A stretch of DNA of 64,000 nucleotides, taken from positions 83,965 through 147,964 of the forward strand of contig BBYL01000024.1 in the NCBI GenBank assembly GCA_001570385.1, read 5' to 3'. Below, one piece after another: positions 34,213 to 42,550 of the stretch; the stretch's first letter is position 1; every line of letters begins with the position of its first letter. The translations under genes and the position numbers were made by a program. Below the pieces are notes generated by a model. The model saw only the letters and a program-made list of their open reading frames with translations. It did no database searches and had not been told where the DNA came from. The stretch is from Microtetraspora glauca (GTDB lineage: Bacteria > Actinomycetota > Actinomycetes > Streptosporangiales > Streptosporangiaceae).

Positions 34213-35456
34213 GCTTTCACACTCCTCGTGGCGAGTTCCGCGTAGATCTCCTCGAATCGGGCGAGCGACCGCCGATGGTCGTGGGGAGCGGCCAGGGCGA
34301 GGCTCGCCCGTCCCATGGCGGCCCGCAGCCCCGGGTCCGTCAGGATCGCCGTCAGGTGCCGGGCCATGGCCCGCACGTCGCCCGGCGCGTACAGGCGGCC
34401 GTTGCCGTCCACGAGATGCGGCAGCGCCATCGCGTCCGCGGCGACGACCGGGAGGCCGCTCGCCATCGCCTCCAGGGTGGCGATGCTCTGCAGTTCCGCG
34501 GTCCCCGGCATGGCGAAGACGTCGGCCGCCGCGTAGACCAGAGGCAGATCGGCGTCGGGGACGAACCCGAGGAAGCGCACCCGCTCGCCGACCCCGGTCC
34601 TGGCCGCGAGCCGCTCCAGGGCGGCCCTCCGCCCACCGGTCCCGGCCAGTACGACCTGCGCGTCCACCCGGTTCAGCACCTGCGACAGGGCGAGGACCAG
34701 GTCGTCCAGGCACTTCTCCTCGTCCAGGCGGCCGACGAAGAGGATGGTCGGCAGGTCGGGCAGCCCGAACCGCTCGAACGCCCGGCTCCGGTCCCACGGC
34801 CGGGGCTGGAACCGGTGCAGGTCGATGCCGCAGGAGACGGCCTCCACCTCACCGGTGAACCCCTTGGCCGAGAGCAGCCCGGCGGCGATCCGGGTGGGCG
34901 TGGTGACGCGGTCGGCGCGGGAGAACACCCGCGTGAAGTCCCGCCAGGCCATCCGGCCCACCCGGTCCCGCAGCCCGGCGGGGACGTGCGCGAACTGGAA
35001 GAGGTTGTCCGGCATGAAGTGGTTGGTCGCGACCACCGGGAGCCCGGCGCGCCGGGCCGCGCCGACGGCGGCCCGTCCCACGACGAAGTGTCCCTGGATG
35101 TGCACCACGTCGGGCCGTACCCGCTCGATCAGCCGCGACATCGTACGGCCGAGCCCGGCGGGGACGCTGACCCGCATCGTGGGGTGGACGAGGAGGGGAG
35201 CCGACCGCAGCCGGTGAACGGTCACCCCGTCGGCGGAGTCGCCGCGCGGCGGTCCCGTGTCGGAGGCGCAGACCACATGGACGTCGTCCCCCCTCTCGGC
35301 CAGCCCGGCCGCGAGCCGGTGGGTGAAGTACGCGGCGCCGTTCACGTCCGGCGGGTAGGTGTCCGTCGCGATCAGCACGCGGCGTCCCGGTCCGGCGGGG
35401 GAGGCCGGGCCGGCGTTCTCCGTGTTCGGCGAGTTCAGGATGTGCACGGCGGTCAT
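34209..35456 (-). CDS. Glycosyltransferase family 4 protein
   Basis: A 415-residue GT-B glycosyltransferase. The N-terminal domain starts RRVLIATDTYPPDVNGAAYF, with the glycine-rich acceptor side; the C-terminal nucleotide-sugar domain contains PTILFVGRLDEEKCLDDLVL and LPLVYAAADVFAMPGTAELQ, ending in the E-x7-E element with SIATLEAMASGLPVVAADAM. It resembles the PimB/MgtA-type mannosyltransferases acting on lipids at the cytoplasmic face. GGAGAA precedes the ATG at 35456. It lies 24 bases after a DMT transporter gene and overlaps the DUF998 gene. Confidence 0.9.
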   Translation of the reverse strand: MTAVHILNSPNTENAGPASPAGPGRRVLIATDTYPPDVNGAAYFTHRLAAGLAERGDDVHVVCASDTGPPRGDSADGVTVHRLRSAPLLVHPTMRVSVPAGLGRTMSRLIERVRPDVVHIQGHFVVGRAAVGAARRAGLPVVATNHFMPDNLFQFAHVPAGLRDRVGRMAWRDFTRVFSRADRVTTPTRIAAGLLSAKGFTGEVEAVSCGIDLHRFQPRPWDRSRAFERFGLPDLPTILFVGRLDEEKCLDDLVLALSQVLNRVDAQVVLAGTGGRRAALERLAARTGVGERVRFLGFVPDADLPLVYAAADVFAMPGTAELQSIATLEAMASGLPVVAADAMALPHLVDGNGRLYAPGDVRAMARHLTAILTDPGLRAAMGRASLALAAPHDHRRSLARFEEIYAELATRSVKA

Positions 35457-35480
35457 GGGGTTCTCCGATGGGTGCGGTGG

Positions 35481-36338
35481 TCAGGAGGGGGTGGCCGCCC
35501 GGGAGAGCGGTGTGGTGCGGGCCAGCGCGACGGTCCCCGCCCCGGCCAGTACGGCGGCTGCCACGGCGGCCAGGGTGTTGACGGGAAGCGGCTCGCCGAG
35601 GAGGAGCACGCCGAAGGTCACGGCCGTGAGCGGGTCGGTCACCTGCAGCGCGGCGAAGGCCACGGGGAAGTGCCCGCCCGCCTCCGGGTCGCGGGAGGGC
35701 GTCGCGTACGCGCGCTGGAGCAGCATCAACGCGGCCAGGGCGGGCAGCGGAAGCGCAGCGAGCAGCCACGGGTCCCATCCGCTCCCGTGGACCACGACCC
35801 GGTCGACCAGGACCCGGGTGATCGTCGCGGTCGCGCCGTACATGACGCCCGCGCCGACCGCCAGCAACGCGGTGCCCAGCGCGGGAGCGGCACGACGGGC
35901 GACGGCGAAGCAGGTCAGCGCGGCGAGGGCGGCCCCGGCGAGCATGGCGGCCCCGCCCGGCCCGGTGAGGGTCGGGGCACCGGTGGGGGCGGGGACCAGC
36001 AGGACCAGGCCGATCAGACCGGCGGCCACCACGGACGCGGCGACGAGTTCGGCGCGCGCCGGCCTGCGGCCGTGCAGCGCGGCGGCGATCGGCAGCGCGA
36101 ACAGGAGGCTGGCCACGCCCATCGGCTGCACCACGGTCAGCGGTCCCAGGCTCAGCGCGACGATGTGCAGCGCGCCGCCGGTCAGGACCGACACGCCGCC
36201 GAGCAGCCAGCGCGGCCTGCGGAGGAGGAAGCGGAGGCGGGATTCTCCGGCGCGGGCCGCCTCGAACTGCTGCAGCGCCGCGCCCAATGCGAAGAACAGG
36301 GAGCCCAGCAACGCGACGGCCGCCGCCAGCACGATCAT
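35481..36338 (-). CDS. DMT-superfamily (EamA-like) transporter
   Basis: A 285-residue membrane protein with about ten hydrophobic segments in two halves. The second half carries VAFAALQVTDPLTAVTFGVL followed by GEPLPVNTLAAVAAAVLAGA, the usual end of EamA-type proteins, and the first half has LSLGPLTVVQPMGVASLLFA. Substrate unknown; related proteins move metabolites or lipid-linked sugars. GAGAGGAGTAG precedes the ATG at 36338. It is the first gene of a run with the glycosyltransferase and DUF998 genes, so transport of a glycosylation substrate is conceivable. Confidence 0.85.
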   Translation of the reverse strand: MIVLAAAVALLGSLFFALGAALQQFEAARAGESRLRFLLRRPRWLLGGVSVLTGGALHIVALSLGPLTVVQPMGVASLLFALPIAAALHGRRPARAELVAASVVAAGLIGLVLLVPAPTGAPTLTGPGGAAMLAGAALAALTCFAVARRAAPALGTALLAVGAGVMYGATATITRVLVDRVVVHGSGWDPWLLAALPLPALAALMLLQRAYATPSRDPEAGGHFPVAFAALQVTDPLTAVTFGVLLLGEPLPVNTLAAVAAAVLAGAGTVALARTTPLSRAATPS

Positions 36339-36465
36339 GGGCTACTCCTCTCGCTTGTATGACGACACGGGGACATGGCCGGAACACCTCGCGTGGGCGG
36401 CCGGAAAGGGAACGTGGGACCAATCCCGAGCGTGCTCCACGCCGCCGGGGCGCGGCCATCGGGGA

Positions 36466-37131
36466 TCACCCTGAAATGGGCGTGGATTCCCTGGTGTCGG
36501 TCTCGGGGATGTCCCCCCGTCGGTTCCCCCGGCGGTTCCCGCGTTGTCGGACGTGGCGGACGATCTCCGTCATGACCGTGACCGTCAGGGCGATGCCCAG
36601 CCCCAGCAGCAGGCCCCTGAAGGGGTCCCGCTCGAACGCCATGCCGCCGACGAGGCCCACCATGGTCGAGTAGACGGCCCACGAGATCGCCGCGACCGCG
36701 TCGAACAGCGAGAACGCGCGCATGGGGAACCGGACCGCGCCCATCGTGACCGTGGCCGCCGTACGGCCTCCGGGGATGTGGCGGGCGACCACGAGCAGCA
36801 GCCCGCCGCGTGCGGCGAGAGCGCGTTCCGCCCAGCCGAAGGCCGCCCGCTTCCTGCCACCGGGCTTCAACCGCCGCAGGAGCCGCGTGCCCGCGGTACG
36901 TCCGATGAGGTAGGAGACGTGGTCTCCGGCGAACGCCCCGGCCGCGGCGACGACGATGACCGGGATCGGGTCGGGCGCGCCCGACGCCGCGTACACGCCG
37001 GCCGTGATGACCGCGGTCTCGCTCGGTACGGCGGGGAAGAACCCGTCGAGTGCCGCGAGGGCGAATATCGCCAGATACACCCACGGCGAGGTCATGGCCT
37101 GGTGCAGGCCGTCGAGGATCGCGTCTGTCAT
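36466..37131 (-). CDS. DedA/SNARE-associated family membrane protein
   Basis: A 221-residue DedA (VTT domain) protein, a family implicated in lipid scrambling and undecaprenyl-phosphate recycling. AALDGFFPAVPSETAVITAG (about 24-43) holds the conserved Glu, and FAGDHVSYLIGRTAGTRLLR followed by ARHIPGGRTAATVTMG holds the conserved Arg/Gly segment. The ATG at 37131 is supported by TAGCGT (37139-37144, minus strand) seven bases upstream, which fits a leaderless transcript; the frame itself opens at 37182. Confidence 0.88.
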   Translation of the reverse strand: MTDAILDGLHQAMTSPWVYLAIFALAALDGFFPAVPSETAVITAGVYAASGAPDPIPVIVVAAAGAFAGDHVSYLIGRTAGTRLLRRLKPGGRKRAAFGWAERALAARGGLLLVVARHIPGGRTAATVTMGAVRFPMRAFSLFDAVAAISWAVYSTMVGLVGGMAFERDPFRGLLLGLGIALTVTVMTEIVRHVRQRGNRRGNRRGDIPETDTRESTPISG

Positions 37132-37188
37132 GGGCTCGACGCTAGGAGCGGGGACGGGCGGGCCGCCGCGCACGATCGGCACCGGTCA

Positions 37189-37208
37189 CCCCTGACCTTC
37201 GTCAGGGG
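37189..37208. promoter_or_regulatory. Palindrome between divergent dedA and histidine-kinase genes
   Basis: CCCCTGAC (37189-37196) and GTCAGGGG (37201-37208) form a perfect inverted repeat around CTTC. Sites of this form are typical of NarL/DesR-type response regulators. Its position between the two divergent promoters suggests autoregulation by the adjacent two-component system. Confidence 0.55.
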
Positions 37209-37265
37209 GCGACCTGCTCCTTCAGGCGGAGGCGGGCACCCGGCCCGGCTTGTAGCGTCTCGGGT

Positions 37266-38867
37266 GTGTTGTGGAAGGCGCGGGTGATCAGCGCGGAACG
37301 CCGCTTCCCGTCCGGGCGCCGCGGCCGTGCCCCGGCGCGGGTGTGCGCGGCGGTGGGACGGTTGTCGCGGCGGGCGGACCGGCGGCAGACGCGGCTCGAC
37401 CTGCTGCTCTGGGTGGTGCTCTGCCTGCCCATGGTCGCGGCTCCCGGCGACCCCTATGACTGGGAGCCGCTCACCGGGCACCGCCTGGCCGGCGTGATCG
37501 TCGCCGGTACGGCGGTGCTCGCCCTCGCCGTGCTGGTGAGCCGGGCCGCCCCGCTCGCCTCCATGCTGGTCGTGCTCGTCATGGGCCCGTGGGCCACGAC
37601 CGACGCGCTGGCGACCGTCTCGCTGTGGCCGTTGAACACCACGGTCAAGGTCGGCCCGGTGAACGGCTTTTCCCTGGCGATCGTCGTGTTCAGCTATCTG
37701 GCGGGCCGCAGGATGGCCGGTTCCCGGATGGCGTCGCGGCTGTTCGCGGGGATCCTCGGCGCCTGCGTCCTGCTCGCGCTCGTCTCGACGTGTGGCCCCC
37801 AGCCGACCGACGACCATGTGTGGCAGGTGTGGGTCCCCATCCTGACCGGAGTGCTGCTCACCAGCGTGCTGCCCTGGGCCGTCGGCCACCACCTGCGGCA
37901 GCGGGTGGAACGGCGGGACCGTGAGCGGCGGATGACCGCGGAGAGGGCACGGCTGCGGGAACGAGCCCGCATCGCGCAGGACATGCACGACTCCCTCGGT
38001 CACGAACTCGCCCTCATCGCGCTCCGGGCCGGCGCGCTGGAGATGTCCGCCGACCTCGACGACCGCAGCCGCGCCGCGGCGGCCGAACTGAGGAAGGCGG
38101 CCGGAGCCACCACCGAGCGGCTCCGCGGCGTCATCGGCCTGCTCCGCGACGACGCGGAGATGGCGCCGCTGGCACCGGCGGACGAGAACGTCGCCGCGCT
38201 CATCGACCGGGCCGCGGCGTCGGGCATGACGATCGAGCTGCGAGGGGACGCGCACGACCCCTCCTGGGCGGAACCCCCGGCCCGCGACCCGTCCCCTGAT
38301 CCGGCCGGTGACGTGACTCATGGGACGGCGGGTGACATGACTCATGATCCGGCCGGTGATGAGACCGGCGATTCGGCCCGTGGCCCGGCGTATGACGCGG
38401 CCGGTGACGTGGCTCGCCGGGCGGCTCGTCGCGCGGTCCACCGGGTGGTCCAGGAGGCCCTCACCAACGCCGCCAAGCACGCCCCCGGCGCCCCGGTGAC
38501 GGTCACGCTGGGTCGTACGGACCGGGAGCTGACCGTGTCCGTGACCAATCCCGCGCCGGGAACGCCCGCGGGGGAGGGCAGCGGGCTGATCGGGCTGGCC
38601 GAGCGGGTCGATCTGGCCGGAGGCGTGTTCGCCGCGGGCGCGCGGGGCGGCCGGTTCGAGGTGACCGCCCGCGTGCCGCTCCGGTCCGGCCCCGCGCTCC
38701 GGTCGGGGCCGTCACCGTTCGCGCCGTCGCAGTTCACCGCGTCACGGTTCACCGCGTCACGGTTCACTGCGCCACGGTTCACGGCGTCACGGTTCACGGC
38801 GGCAGTGCCGGGACCGCCGTCTGACGCGTCCGCGCCGGAAGCGCACGCCCAGGGAGGACCGGTTTGA
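37266..38867 (+). CDS. NarL-type sensor histidine kinase with repeat insertions
   Basis: A 533-residue membrane sensor kinase (HisKA_3/DesK group). About four or five membrane segments come first, then RARIAQDMHDSLGHELALIA with the phosphorylated His near residue 240, then the ATPase with VVQEALTNAAKHAPGAPVTV (N-box) and GEGSGLIGLAERVDLAGG (G-box). A repeat segment of about 40 residues (38297-38415), with recurrent PAGDVTH/PAGDETG units, is inserted between the dimerisation helices and the N-box. A second repeat tract closes the protein. TAGCGT at 37253-37258, seven bases before the GTG, fits a leaderless start. Confidence 0.88.
   Translation: MLWKARVISAERRFPSGRRGRAPARVCAAVGRLSRRADRRQTRLDLLLWVVLCLPMVAAPGDPYDWEPLTGHRLAGVIVAGTAVLALAVLVSRAAPLASMLVVLVMGPWATTDALATVSLWPLNTTVKVGPVNGFSLAIVVFSYLAGRRMAGSRMASRLFAGILGACVLLALVSTCGPQPTDDHVWQVWVPILTGVLLTSVLPWAVGHHLRQRVERRDRERRMTAERARLRERARIAQDMHDSLGHELALIALRAGALEMSADLDDRSRAAAAELRKAAGATTERLRGVIGLLRDDAEMAPLAPADENVAALIDRAAASGMTIELRGDAHDPSWAEPPARDPSPDPAGDVTHGTAGDMTHDPAGDETGDSARGPAYDAAGDVARRAARRAVHRVVQEALTNAAKHAPGAPVTVTLGRTDRELTVSVTNPAPGTPAGEGSGLIGLAERVDLAGGVFAAGARGGRFEVTARVPLRSGPALRSGPSPFAPSQFTASRFTASRFTAPRFTASRFTAAVPGPPSDASAPEAHAQGGPV
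38718..38807 (+). repeat. Six 15-bp tandem repeats in the histidine-kinase gene
   Basis: Units of the form TTCACCGCGTCACGG run in frame from 38718 to 38807, the first and last being the most diverged. They encode FAPSQ, FTASR, FTASR, FTAPR, FTASR and FTAAV, downstream of the ATPase domain. Confidence 0.9.
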
Positions 38868-39520
38868 TCAAGGTACTGCTGGCCGACGACGAGGCCATGA
38901 TCCGGGCGGGAGTACGGGCCATCCTGGCCACCGACCCCGGCATCGAGGTGGTGGCCGAGGCCGCGGACGGGCGGGAGGCGGTCGAACTGACCCGCGCCCA
39001 CCGGCCGCACGTCGCGCTGCTCGACATCAGGATGCCCCGGCTCGACGGCATCGCCGCCACCGCCGAGATCCGCAGGGTCGCCCCGGACACCGGGGTGGTG
39101 ATCCTGACGACCTTCGGCGAGGACGACTACATCGCCCGCGCGATCGGCGGAGGCGCCGGTGGATTCCTGCTCAAGTCGGGTGATCCGAGAGAGCTGGTCG
39201 CCGGGGTGTACGCGGTCGCCGGGGGAGGGGCCTACCTCTCGCCGCCCGTGGCGTACCGGGTGATCACCGAGCTCGGCGGCGGCCGGATGACCCGCGGGGC
39301 GGATGCCCGGAGCCGGATCACGCGGCTCACTCCACGAGAACGTGAGGTGCTCGCGCTGCTCGGCGCCGGGCTGTCCAACGCCCAGATCGGCGCGCGCCTC
39401 CACCTGGTGGAGGGCACGGTGAAGGCGTACGTCAGCGAGATCCTCGCGCGCCTGGAGGTGCGCAACCGGGTCCAGGCCGCGATCGTCGCGTACGAGGCCG
39501 GTCTGGTGCGGGAGAGCTGA
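38864..39520 (+). CDS. NarL/LuxR-type response regulator
   Basis: A 218-residue two-domain regulator. The receiver starts IKVLLADDEAMIRAGVRAIL; the phosphorylated Asp is in HVALLDIRMPRLDG (about residue 53), with the conserved T in VVILTTFGEDDYIARAI and Lys in GGFLLKSGDP. The DNA-binding domain is LTPREREVLALLGAGLSNAQ followed by IGARLHLVEGTVKAYVSEI. The TTG start overlaps the kinase stop as TTGA, with GGGAGG upstream, so the two are co-translated. The likely site of action is the palindrome at 37189-37208. Confidence 0.93.
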   Translation: MIKVLLADDEAMIRAGVRAILATDPGIEVVAEAADGREAVELTRAHRPHVALLDIRMPRLDGIAATAEIRRVAPDTGVVILTTFGEDDYIARAIGGGAGGFLLKSGDPRELVAGVYAVAGGGAYLSPPVAYRVITELGGGRMTRGADARSRITRLTPREREVLALLGAGLSNAQIGARLHLVEGTVKAYVSEILARLEVRNRVQAAIVAYEAGLVRES

Positions 39521-39541
39521 CGCCCCTCGGGGAGGGGTCAG
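39517..39541. terminator. Short bidirectional hairpin, response regulator / SDR genes
   Basis: CCCCTC (39523-39528) pairs with GAGGGG (39532-39537) around GGG, extended by CTGA/TCAG outside a two-base bulge. Both stop codons of the convergent genes lie within it. Confidence 0.55.
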
Positions 39542-40263
39542 CTCATCGTCTTGCCGCCGTTGACCGCGAGGCGCTGCCCGGTGACGAATCGGGCGCCGGG
39601 TGACGCGAGGAAGGCCACGGCCTCGGCGACGTCGGCGGGCACGCCCATGTGGCCGGTGGCCACGCCGTTCAGATAGCCGTCGTAGTCCTCGGCGGGGATG
39701 TCGGCGTGCCGCTCCACCGGGATCCATCCCGGCTCCACCGTGTTCACGGTGATCCCGTACGGGCCGAGCTCGCGCGCCCAGGAGCGGGTCAGGCCGTGCA
39801 GCGCGGCCTTCGCGGACACGTAGTGGCCGAACTCGGGGTTGCCGAGATCGGTGACCTCGCTGCCGATGTTGACGATCCGCCCCGCCCCGGACTCCCGCAT
39901 GCCGGGCAGTACGGCCTGCAGGATGAGCAGCGGTGCCTTGACGAAGAACCGCAGCTGGTCGAGATGGTCGTCCCAGGTCTGCTTCTCCACGGGCATCATC
40001 GGCTGCGGGCCGGTCGCGTTGTTCACCACGGCGTCCACCCGGCCGATCTCCGCGACGCCCTGGTGTACGGACTCCTCGGTGGTCACGTCGAAGCGGGCGA
40101 GCCGTGCGGAGCCGCCCTTGGCCTGGATCCGCTCGACGACGGCGGAGGCCCCGGCGGTGTCGTGGGCGTAGTTCACGGCGACGTCCCAGCCGTCGGCCGC
40201 GAGCCGCTCGGCGATGATCGCGCCGAGACCCCGCGATGCGCCGGTGACGAGTGCGGTTCCCAT
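39538..40263 (-). CDS. Short-chain dehydrogenase/reductase (FabG-like)
   Basis: A 241-residue NAD(P)-dependent SDR. The cofactor site is TALVTGASRGLGAIIAERLA (TGxxxGxG), the NNAT segment is VDAVVNNATGPQPMMP, and the catalytic Ser and Tyr-x3-Lys are in NIGSEVTDLGNPEFGHYVSAK. It ends FVTGQRLAVNGGKTMS, as FabG-type proteins do. The substrate cannot be read from context; the neighbours are a two-component system and a disturbed region. GAGAGGAAT precedes the ATG at 40263. Confidence 0.9.
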   Translation of the reverse strand: MGTALVTGASRGLGAIIAERLAADGWDVAVNYAHDTAGASAVVERIQAKGGSARLARFDVTTEESVHQGVAEIGRVDAVVNNATGPQPMMPVEKQTWDDHLDQLRFFVKAPLLILQAVLPGMRESGAGRIVNIGSEVTDLGNPEFGHYVSAKAALHGLTRSWARELGPYGITVNTVEPGWIPVERHADIPAEDYDGYLNGVATGHMGVPADVAEAVAFLASPGARFVTGQRLAVNGGKTMS

Positions 40264-40322
40264 CGGATTCCTCTCATTCCGGGAGGAACCGCCGCGCGAC
40301 GCTCACGCGGGCGGGCCGCGCG

Positions 40323-40396
40323 GAGCGTCCGCGGTCGAGCGCGGCCCCGGCTACGGTGATCTCCTCCGTCTTCGGGAGGAGCCTTTCACAGAGCGG
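40323..40396 (-). pseudogene. Fragment homologous to the SARP gene at 45041-45114
   Basis: Hand alignment gives about 58 of 74 identical bases with 45041-45114 in the intact SARP gene. In the same frame the fragment reads LCERLLPKTEEITVAGAALD, against LYERLLPHAEEIAVAGAGLD in the intact protein. No intact gene surrounds it. It is a decayed piece of a paralogue. Confidence 0.65.
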
Positions 40397-40443
40397 CCCT
40401 CACCCCGCGGGGGCGGTGGACGTCAGGAAGCCGGCCGCGGGCC

Positions 40444-40668
40444 CTACTTGGCGCTGTCGGCCAGATCGGCGATAGCGGTGGCCGCCCGGAAGAACTTGTT
40501 GCGGCCCAGGTCGCCGATCGTGTTGATGTGGAAGGCCTCCTTGAGCAGCCGGGCGTCGCCTTCGCTCACTCCCGACAGCGCGGACACCGGGGCCTTGATC
40601 AGGTCCGCGAGGGACTTGTTCTCGTACTCCTTGTCCAGCAGCTTGGCCAGGTCCGCAGTAACCGCCAT
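40444..40668 (-). CDS. Small helix-hairpin-helix-like protein
   Basis: A 74-residue protein of unknown function, starting MAVTADLAKLLDKEYENKSL. The core, ALSGVSEGDARLLKEAFHIN followed by TIGDLGRNKFF, resembles a helix-hairpin-helix of the DUF4332 type that can bind DNA non-specifically; this is pattern matching only. The frame opens at 40752, but GGGGGTAG lies just before the ATG at 40666-40668. It stands alone between fragments of a decayed SARP-type gene. Confidence 0.72.
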   Translation of the reverse strand: MAVTADLAKLLDKEYENKSLADLIKAPVSALSGVSEGDARLLKEAFHINTIGDLGRNKFFRAATAIADLADSAK

Positions 40669-40730
40669 GACTACCCCCGTGGATGTCCCCGCCCGGCCGG
40701 AACGCCGGGCACTGATCAGACTTTTCCCCG

Positions 40731-40849
40731 TCGAGTCGCTTATCAGCGGCATCTGATGACAGAACGCGGTAAAAGCGCTACCTCAAGCAATACGGGCCGG
40801 TTCAGGCTGCCCGGTCGGCCGCCTCCGCGAGCCCAACCGACCGCTCAGC
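40731..40849 (-). pseudogene. SARP-gene fragments, including a 50-bp near-identical repeat
   Basis: 40731-40780 matches 44852-44901 in 47 of 50 bases; the latter covers the stop codon and 3' flank of the SARP gene. 40817-40849 matches 45484-45517 of the same gene with a single-base deletion that shifts frame. The 583 bases between these two segments in the intact gene are reduced to 36 here. The piece retains the parental order and is therefore an internally deleted copy. Confidence 0.7.
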
Positions 40850-40966
40850 GGACTCCCCACGAATCGTCGGCATGCTGATCCCGATCGTCGGGTTGACTGA
40901 TCGCCGGAACGATGATGAAGTTCCCGCCAGCGTCGCGGTGCACCCGGTAAAGAGATCATCGAGGGC

Positions 40967-41491
40967 ATGGAGGCGCCGGAACATGGGACGACCATGGAAA
41001 CACCCGACGAGCGCCTTACCGCCTTCGGCTACCAATTGATCGACGTACACCTCTGGCTCCGCGAGGAACTGGCCGCACTGCGCGAGGGCGTCGACGCCTA
41101 CCTCGCTGGCGGCGTGCGCCCCCGCGAGCTGCGGACCCACTGCCTGACCTTCTGCTCCGCTCTGACCAGGCACCACACCGGCGAGGACGCCGACGCGTTC
41201 CCGAGGCTGGCCGAGCGGTTTCCCGAGCTGCGCCCGGTCCTGGACGAACTGCGCCGCGACCACCGGCTGGTGGAGGACTCCCTCCAACGCCTGGAGGCGC
41301 TCCTCGGCGGTCTGGACCGGCACGCGGACCCCGTCGGCGTACGAACCGAGCTGGACAGCCTCGCCGCGCTGATGGAGACGCACTTCGTCTACGAGGAGAA
41401 ACGCATCGTCTCGGCGCTCAACGCGTTGAACGCGCCGGGCTGGAACCGTTCCCGGCCCGATTTTCTGCACACCGACGACGCGGAGCGCTGA
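40967..41491 (+). CDS. Hemerythrin HHE-domain protein
   Basis: A 174-residue helical protein with the hemerythrin iron ligands in order: an N-terminal His in YQLIDVHLWLREEL, then TRHHTGEDADAFPRL (HxxxE-like), LRRDHRLVEDSL, and ETHFVYEEKRI near the C-terminus. Such proteins bind a di-iron centre and handle oxygen, NO or reactive species. An ATG at 40994 is an alternative start. It is preceded by the decayed SARP fragments and followed by pirin on the other strand. Confidence 0.85.
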   Translation: MEAPEHGTTMETPDERLTAFGYQLIDVHLWLREELAALREGVDAYLAGGVRPRELRTHCLTFCSALTRHHTGEDADAFPRLAERFPELRPVLDELRRDHRLVEDSLQRLEALLGGLDRHADPVGVRTELDSLAALMETHFVYEEKRIVSALNALNAPGWNRSRPDFLHTDDAER

Positions 41492-41575
41492 CCGGCTGCC
41501 GTTGCACCGCGCGGCCGCCGGGAGGGTCGTCTCATGGTCGACTATGCGACGGAGTGGATCAGCGCCCGAAGGGGC

Positions 41576-42544
41576 TCAGCGGGTACGGCCGCGCGGCTTG
41601 AGAGGGGTGTCGGGCAGGGACGGGGCGGCGAGCGGATCGCCGTCGTAGCCACGGACGACGCCGAAACGATCGCCTGACGACATCCAGTCGGCCCGTGCCC
41701 GGGTGATCTCGTCGCCGGTGCGGGCGATGAAGTTCCACCACATGACGATCTTCTCTTCGAACGGCTCGCCGCCCAGCAGCATCAGCCCGCTGTCGCCGTA
41801 CGCGCGCAGGGGCAGCTCGGAGCGGCCGCAGCCGAGATAGAGCATCGAGCCCGGATCCAGCCGGACGCCGTCGACCTCGGTGCTGCCCGACATGGTGAGA
41901 ACCGCGTACTCGAAGTCGGGCTCGACCGGGAGCCGCACCTCGGCGCCGTCGCCGAGCGTGAGGTCGAGCCCGACGATGGGCGTGTGGGCCGTCCCGGGCG
42001 AGACGGCACCGTCCACCTCGCCGAGCAGCACGGTGCCGCGCAGCCTGTCGGCGGTGATGACGGGCAGGTCGGCGTGGTGCTCGAACGCGGGGGCGATGTC
42101 GCGACTGGCGTCGGGCAGTGCCACCCACAGTTGCGCGCCGTGCAGAACCGGGCCGTGACCCGCCGGTGACTGCTCGGAATGCGAGATCCCCCGGCCGGAG
42201 GTCATCAGACCGAGCTGCCGCGGCCGGATCGTCAGCTCGCTGCCGAGGCTGTCGCGGTGGAGGACCTCACCCGCGTGCAGCCAGCTGACGGTCTGCAGGC
42301 CGATGTGAGGGTGTGGCGGCACCTGCATGCCCGGGAGGTCGACGATGTCGTCAGGCCCGTAATGATCGACGAAACACCAGGCGCCGACCATCCGCCGCCC
42401 GAGGTTCGGCAGCAGCCGACGGACCTTGGTGCTTCCACCGAGCGGGACCGCACGGGGCTCCAGGAGCTCGTGAACGGGTTTCGCGGAGATGTCGGCACGA
42501 CCACCGCACTCGCGTACGGCGGGTCGCTGATCGAGGTCGCTCAC
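41576..42544 (-). CDS. Pirin family protein
   Basis: A 322-residue bicupin. The N-terminal domain holds the metal ligands in PPHPHIGLQTVSWLHAGEVL and in MTSGRGISHSEQS, the H-x-H, H and E positions of pirin. NLGRRMVGAWCFVDHYGPDD is also family-typical. Pirins act as redox-sensing cofactors or quercetinases; the role here is not known. The C-terminal pirin domain includes GGEPFEEKIVMWWNFIARTG. It starts with ATG at 42544, seven bases after a short possible gene. Confidence 0.93.
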   Translation of the reverse strand: MSDLDQRPAVRECGGRADISAKPVHELLEPRAVPLGGSTKVRRLLPNLGRRMVGAWCFVDHYGPDDIVDLPGMQVPPHPHIGLQTVSWLHAGEVLHRDSLGSELTIRPRQLGLMTSGRGISHSEQSPAGHGPVLHGAQLWVALPDASRDIAPAFEHHADLPVITADRLRGTVLLGEVDGAVSPGTAHTPIVGLDLTLGDGAEVRLPVEPDFEYAVLTMSGSTEVDGVRLDPGSMLYLGCGRSELPLRAYGDSGLMLLGGEPFEEKIVMWWNFIARTGDEITRARADWMSSGDRFGVVRGYDGDPLAAPSLPDTPLKPRGRTR

Positions 42545-42550
42545 TGGTTC

